Below, one piece after another: positions 22,670 through 25,322 of a stretch of DNA of 25,322 bases. Location of the stretch: positions 1 through 25,322 of the forward strand of contig CAZNGS010000059.1 of the NCBI GenBank assembly GCA_964572825.1. The letters run 5' to 3'. The translations under genes were made by a program, and so were the position numbers. Each line of letters begins with the position of its first letter. Within the stretch, counting starts at the first letter, position 1. The notes beneath the pieces were generated by a model, which was given only the letters and a program-made list of their open reading frames with translations, was not told where the DNA came from and searched no databases. This stretch comes from CAYVBE01 sp964572825 (GTDB lineage: Bacteria > Planctomycetota > Brocadiia > SM23-32).

Positions 22670-23575
22670 TCACGCGGCCCGCCTGCGGGCACAGAAGACC
22701 CGCTTGCGGCCCGCCGCGTCCCGGCTGGTTTCCAGTGTTTCAGTCTCGTATGCCTGCCGGGCCGCGGCCAGTTCGTTCACCGCCGCGGCCTGGCCCTCGC
22801 CGATCTCGATCACAAGCCACCCCCGCGGCGCCAGCACCTCCGGGGTCTCCGACAGGAGCCGTCGGATGATCGACAGCCCGTCCGGCCCGCCGTCCAGGGC
22901 GCGGCGCGGCTCGTGGTCCCGCACCTCCGGCTGGAGCGCGCGCAGCCGAGCGGTGGGGACGTAGGGGGGATTGCTGGCCACCAGCTCCAGTCCGTCGTGC
23001 TCCTGAGAGAACTCCGGCCGGAGGGGTTCACAGAGGTCCCCCTGGACGAAGCGGATTCGGTCCCCCACGCCGTGCCTGCGTGCGTTGTGCCGGGCGATGT
23101 GCAGGGCCTCGGAGGAAGAATCGACGGCCACGACGGCCAGCAGCGGACGCTCGGCGGCGAGTGTCACGGCGATGACGCCGCTGCCCGTGCCCACGTCCGC
23201 CGCCCGCACGGGCCGGTCCGGGGGGATCCTGTCCAGGCATTCCTCGACGAGGAGCTCCGTCTCCGGACGGGGGATCAGCACCGCATCGGTGACCAGGAAA
23301 AGGCGGCCGTAGAACTCCCATTCGCCCAGCAGATACTGGAGTGGCTCGCGGCCCGCGCGCCTCTCGATCAGCCCCTCGTACCGATGGCGCGTTTCGGGGG
23401 GTACGCGGCGTTCCGGACGGGCCAGGAGGTGGGCGCGGTTACAGCCCAGCAGGTCCGCCAGCAAAAGCTCGGCGTTCATCCGCGGATGGTCCACGCCCCT
23501 TTTGTCGAGCAGGCGGCTACTTGTCTGCAGAAGCTCGCTCACGGTCCGCGTTTCTCGCTGGCAGTTCGACGGCAT
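22670..23575 (-). CDS. prmC: Release factor glutamine methyltransferase
   Basis: The 301-residue class I methyltransferase modifies the glutamine of the GGQ motif in RF1 and RF2. It has the N-terminal helical domain (LQTSSRLLDKRGVDHPRMNA), the PrmC-specific YLLGEWEFYGRLFLV and LIPRPETELLVEECL, the SAM-binding ADVGTGSGVIAVTLA (127-140) and the substrate motif NPPYVP (202-207). The start at 23575 gives the usual N-terminus, with a GGGTGGG purine-rich stretch before it; the frame is open to 23674, but the extra residues are not family-like. murA follows 15 nt after its stop. In many bacteria prmC follows prfA, which is not seen here. Confidence 0.93.
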   Translation of the reverse strand: MPSNCQRETRTVSELLQTSSRLLDKRGVDHPRMNAELLLADLLGCNRAHLLARPERRVPPETRHRYEGLIERRAGREPLQYLLGEWEFYGRLFLVTDAVLIPRPETELLVEECLDRIPPDRPVRAADVGTGSGVIAVTLAAERPLLAVVAVDSSSEALHIARHNARRHGVGDRIRFVQGDLCEPLRPEFSQEHDGLELVASNPPYVPTARLRALQPEVRDHEPRRALDGGPDGLSIIRRLLSETPEVLAPRGWLVIEIGEGQAAAVNELAAARQAYETETLETSRDAAGRKRVFCARRRAA

Positions 23576-23929
23576 CCCACCCGACCGGTCATCAAAGGCG
23601 GCAAAGCCCCACGATGATTGTAGCGGCAGCAGGCACGGCGAAGTAAAGGGACGACGGGAAAAAGGTGCAGTCACTGCGTGAGGTGGCCATCTCGCCGAGA
23701 AAAACCCGGCTCAGAATTATTCAGGGCAGCGAAGAAAGACATGTGCCCCAGAGGGCACTGAGAAAACAGAGACCGAATGGTCGGACAAACGGACGGAGAC
23801 TAACGATCAGCCCTCGCATTCAACCAATGCTCCGTGCCTCCCTGTGAGACTGTCGTTCGTTGCCGTTCGACAGAGGCGGACCGATTCGATACAAGATGGG
23901 GCCGGAGATATCTTCTCGGAGGAAGCAGA
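23576..23929. other. Divergent intergenic region, prmC to the ADP-ribosylglycohydrolase remnant
   Basis: These 354 nt are visibly richer in A+T than their surroundings. Apart from a possible prmC promoter (23617-23647) and the GGAGGA ribosome site at 23919-23924, I see no gene, RNA or strong repeat. Confidence 0.45.
23617..23647 (-). promoter_or_regulatory. Possible prmC-murA promoter
   Basis: On the minus strand TTTACT (23647-23642) and TACAAT (23622-23617) are separated by 19 nt, 41 nt upstream of the prmC ATG. The -10 is good (5/6), while the spacing is long and the -35 modest. Confidence 0.35.
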
Positions 23930-24856
23930 ATGGCCGTGGACCTGAACGGGAAGCTGTATCGTGACAAGGTGAGAGGCTGCTGGCTGGGAAAGAACTGCGG
24001 AGCCACGCTGGGCGGGCCGCTGGAGGAGGGCTACGGCCGGGAGGAACTGTTCGACGTCTGGTGGTATCCCGAGCTGAAGGAGGGCGGCGCGCCCAACGAT
24101 GACCTGGAGATGCAGCTCATCTGGCTGAAGGCGCTGGAGGAGGTCGGTACCGGTTTGAGCGCGGCGGACCTGGCCCAGTACTGGCTGGACTGCGTGGGCT
24201 ACAACTGGCACGAGTACGGCTTGAGCAAGACCAACCTGCGGCTGGGCCTCCGCCCGCCCGTCAGCGGCGCCTACAACAACTGGTTTGCGGACTGCATGGG
24301 CTGCCCCATCCGCTCCGAAATCTGGGCCTGCATCGCCCCGGGCGCACCGCGCCTGGCCGTGCGCTACGCCTACCAGGACGCCATCTGCGACCACGCCGGC
24401 GGGGAGAGCGTATACGGGGAGTTTTTCAACACCGCCATCGAGTCGGCGCCCGCCGCTATCGGATGTCCGGCCCCTACCCGTGGAGCAGGGATCGCTGGAA
24501 AAGACCCTGCCCCCTGAATCCGGCCGCGGCGCAGAACGCGGGGGCGACTGGCACGTGGTGCACGGGCGCGACAACGCCGTTCCCCTGGATCCCCTGGACG
24601 GCGGAGGCGTGCTCTACGTGCAGTGCTTCCTGCAGGCGGAAACCGCAGGGAAGGTGACGATCGGCGCCCCCGCCACCTGCCCCACGCGCATGTGGGTCAA
24701 CGGCCCGCCTCGACCTCGACGCACCGGGCGGGGTCACCTGCCCCACGCGCATGTGGGTCAACGGCGAACTGGTGGTGGACTGTCCGGAAGGACGGCGCCT
24801 ACGACCCCGGCTGGACACGCTTTCCCTGGGAGGAATCAGCGAAGGATAAAGGCTGA
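23930..24856 (+). pseudogene. ADP-ribosylglycohydrolase family remnant
   Basis: The first 177 codons from ATG 23930 (GGAGGA 5 nt upstream) match the N-terminus of ADP-ribosylglycohydrolase-fold proteins: YRDKVRGCWLGKNCGATLGG, the metal-site-like APNDDLEMQLIWLKALEE (55-72) and DHAGGESVYGEFFNTAIESA (154-173). The frame then runs off into unrelated residues and stops at 24517. Downstream, pieces of a C-terminal PA14-like or carbohydrate-binding-like domain continue in shifting frames: MSGPYPW (24463), GSLEKTLPPESG, VLYVQCFLQAETAGKVTIGA, MWVNGELVVDC, then RKDGAYDPGWTRFPWEES up to TAA near 24850. Several hundred codons of the catalytic domain, including the second metal motif, are missing. A 31-bp duplication adds another frame change. 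The gene is not functional as read. Confidence 0.7.
24674..24765 (+). repeat. 31-bp direct duplication inside the remnant
   Basis: 24674-24704 and 24735-24765 are identical over 31 bp (starting CACCTGCCCCACGCGCATGT), with 30 nt between. Both encode CPTRMWVNG in different frames. The 61-nt offset shifts the reading frame by one, so the duplication itself breaks the gene. Confidence 0.85.
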
Positions 24857-24918
24857 CGCCGGTCCACCGCACCCCAAGAAGAACCGGGGCAGCGCTGCCC
24901 TCCTTCGCAAGACCGCCG

Positions 24919-24949
24919 TGATGTTGCATCTTTGTGAACTCCTATTCAG
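24919..24949 (+). repeat. 31-nt motif shared with the left edge
   Basis: This stretch matches 197-227 at 26 of 31 positions without gaps and in the same orientation; both begin TGATGTTGCAT and end CTATTCAG. Confidence 0.45.
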
Positions 24950-25126
24950 CTCGACTTTCGACATTACGTTGCTCGGCTCTTGGCGCCACGCTGTGTCATT
25001 GTGAAAATGTTCAGAGGTGGCAGACTTTATGTTCGCACGGGGCAGAATGCAAGCGTTGAAAAAGTAATTCGCCCTGAGTGTCTGCCCGCGCCACAGCCTT
25101 GGGAGCCGTACGCACGTGGAACAGTT

Positions 25127-25142
25127 GAGCCCGGAAAGGGCG
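25127..25142 (+). repeat. REP-like motif
   Basis: GAGCCCGGAAAGGGCG differs at one base from the reverse complement of 25307-25322 (GAGCCCTGAAAGGGCG). The core GCCCTGAAAGGGC can form a short hairpin. Such motifs commonly flank REP-associated transposase genes. Confidence 0.5.
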
Positions 25143-25149
25143 ACATCTA

Positions 25150-25235
25150 CGCTCTGCGACCCGGGGGATGAGGTTCCTCTGGTTTTTCGTGCTGAAAATC
25201 AGGTGCAGCGTCAGCTTCGAGTCTGACCCGGCCAT
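25150..25235 (-). pseudogene. Fragment of an IS200-type (REP-associated) transposase
   Basis: A minus-strand ATG at 25235 begins MAGSDSKLTLHLIFSTKNQ and continues RNLIPRV. The H-x-x-FSTKN-R pattern is the N-terminal strand of Y1 (HUH) transposases of the REP-associated tyrosine transposase group. After about 27 residues the similarity stops, close to the REP-like motif at 25127-25142. The HUH motif and catalytic tyrosine are absent. The start codon falls inside the first unit of the 48-bp tandem repeat. The fragment is too short for full confidence. Confidence 0.5.
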
Positions 25236-25315
25236 TTGGCTCTGATGGCTTTCTGTCTCGCCCTTTCAGTCTGACCCGGCCATTTGGCTCTGATGGCTTT
25301 CTGTCTCGCCCTTTC
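25220..25315. repeat. Perfect 48-bp tandem repeat, two units
   Basis: 25220-25267 and 25268-25315 are identical (starting AGTCTGACCCGGCCATTTGG and ending CTCGCCCTTTC). The second unit runs on into AGGGCTC, which completes a REP-like hairpin half at 25307-25322. The array reaches the window edge, so the number of units may be larger. Confidence 0.9.
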
Positions 25316-25322
25316 AGGGCTC

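Larger units (their letters stand above)
24857..25322. other. Decayed right edge rich in repeats
   Basis: No intact gene is seen. The stretch holds the 31-nt motif shared with the left edge, a transposase-like fragment, two REP-like motifs and a 48-bp tandem repeat, listed separately. A 52-codon plus-strand reading from ATG 25008 to the stop at 25169-25171 (PQPWEPYARGTVEPGKGDIY) is open but has no ribosome site, is not recognised and overlaps the REP motif. Confidence 0.5.

Noticed and set aside
25008..25171. Plus-strand ORF ending GKGDIYALRPGG
   Set aside because: It lacks a ribosome site and family match, and it overlaps the REP-like motif and the transposase fragment on the other strand.

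Overview
This is a GC-rich chromosomal stretch (roughly two thirds G+C by eye) from a Gram-negative bacterium. KDO transferase implies lipid A/LPS, MurA implies peptidoglycan, and a LolC/E-type permease and several exported proteins imply an outer membrane. The SpoIVB-S55 protein paired with a secreted beta-propeller, a bacterial PurO-type IMP cyclohydrolase, an ADP-ribosylglycohydrolase with a C-terminal PA14-like region, and abundant REP-like hairpins together recall Planctomycetota and neighbouring PVC or candidate phyla. That assignment is an inference; there is no rRNA in the window to settle it.

Layout. 1-285 is non-coding and carries repeat motifs. 286-2826 (minus) holds an ABM-domain monooxygenase downstream of a LolC/E-like permease whose periplasmic domain contains an inserted seven-repeat WD40 propeller, the most unusual protein here. 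2956-3500 (plus) is rpmB-gatC behind a clear sigma70-type promoter. 3490-5824 (minus) holds an unknown helical protein, IMP cyclohydrolase and a methyltransferase. 6113-8102 (plus) is a tight nagA-dppA pair that looks like cell-wall amino-sugar and D-peptide salvage. 8103-9290 is a decayed zone: a possible truncated membrane methyltransferase, a broken gene interrupted by a cassette of REP-like hairpins, and another hairpin.

9365-14718 (plus) carries waaA, a PilT-type ATPase, a lipoprotein, NAD(P)HX epimerase, a nucleoside 2-deoxyribosyltransferase and an exported coiled-coil protein. The stretch from pilT to the deoxyribosyltransferase is closely packed and probably one operon. 14721-20134 (minus) carries endonuclease III overlapping an orphan class I fumarase beta subunit, then the translationally coupled pair of S55 peptidase-like protein and secreted propeller/Ig-like protein. 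20342-23575 (minus) holds an aldo/keto reductase, murA and prmC.

From 23930 to the right edge the window decays again: an ADP-ribosylglycohydrolase pseudogene with a large internal deletion, frameshifts and a 31-bp duplication, then a fragment resembling a REP-associated (IS200-type) transposase, REP-like motifs and a perfect 48-bp tandem repeat. Three dispersed copies of a 21-bp motif (89-109, 16013-16035, 21298-21318) and a diverged 31-bp motif near both edges (197-227, 24919-24949) show that the intergenic space is populated by repeat families.

Most genes are housekeeping. The best candidates for something undescribed are the propeller-bearing LolC/E permease and the S55/propeller pair, in which the serine and histidine motifs occur in the opposite order to Bacillus SpoIVB.
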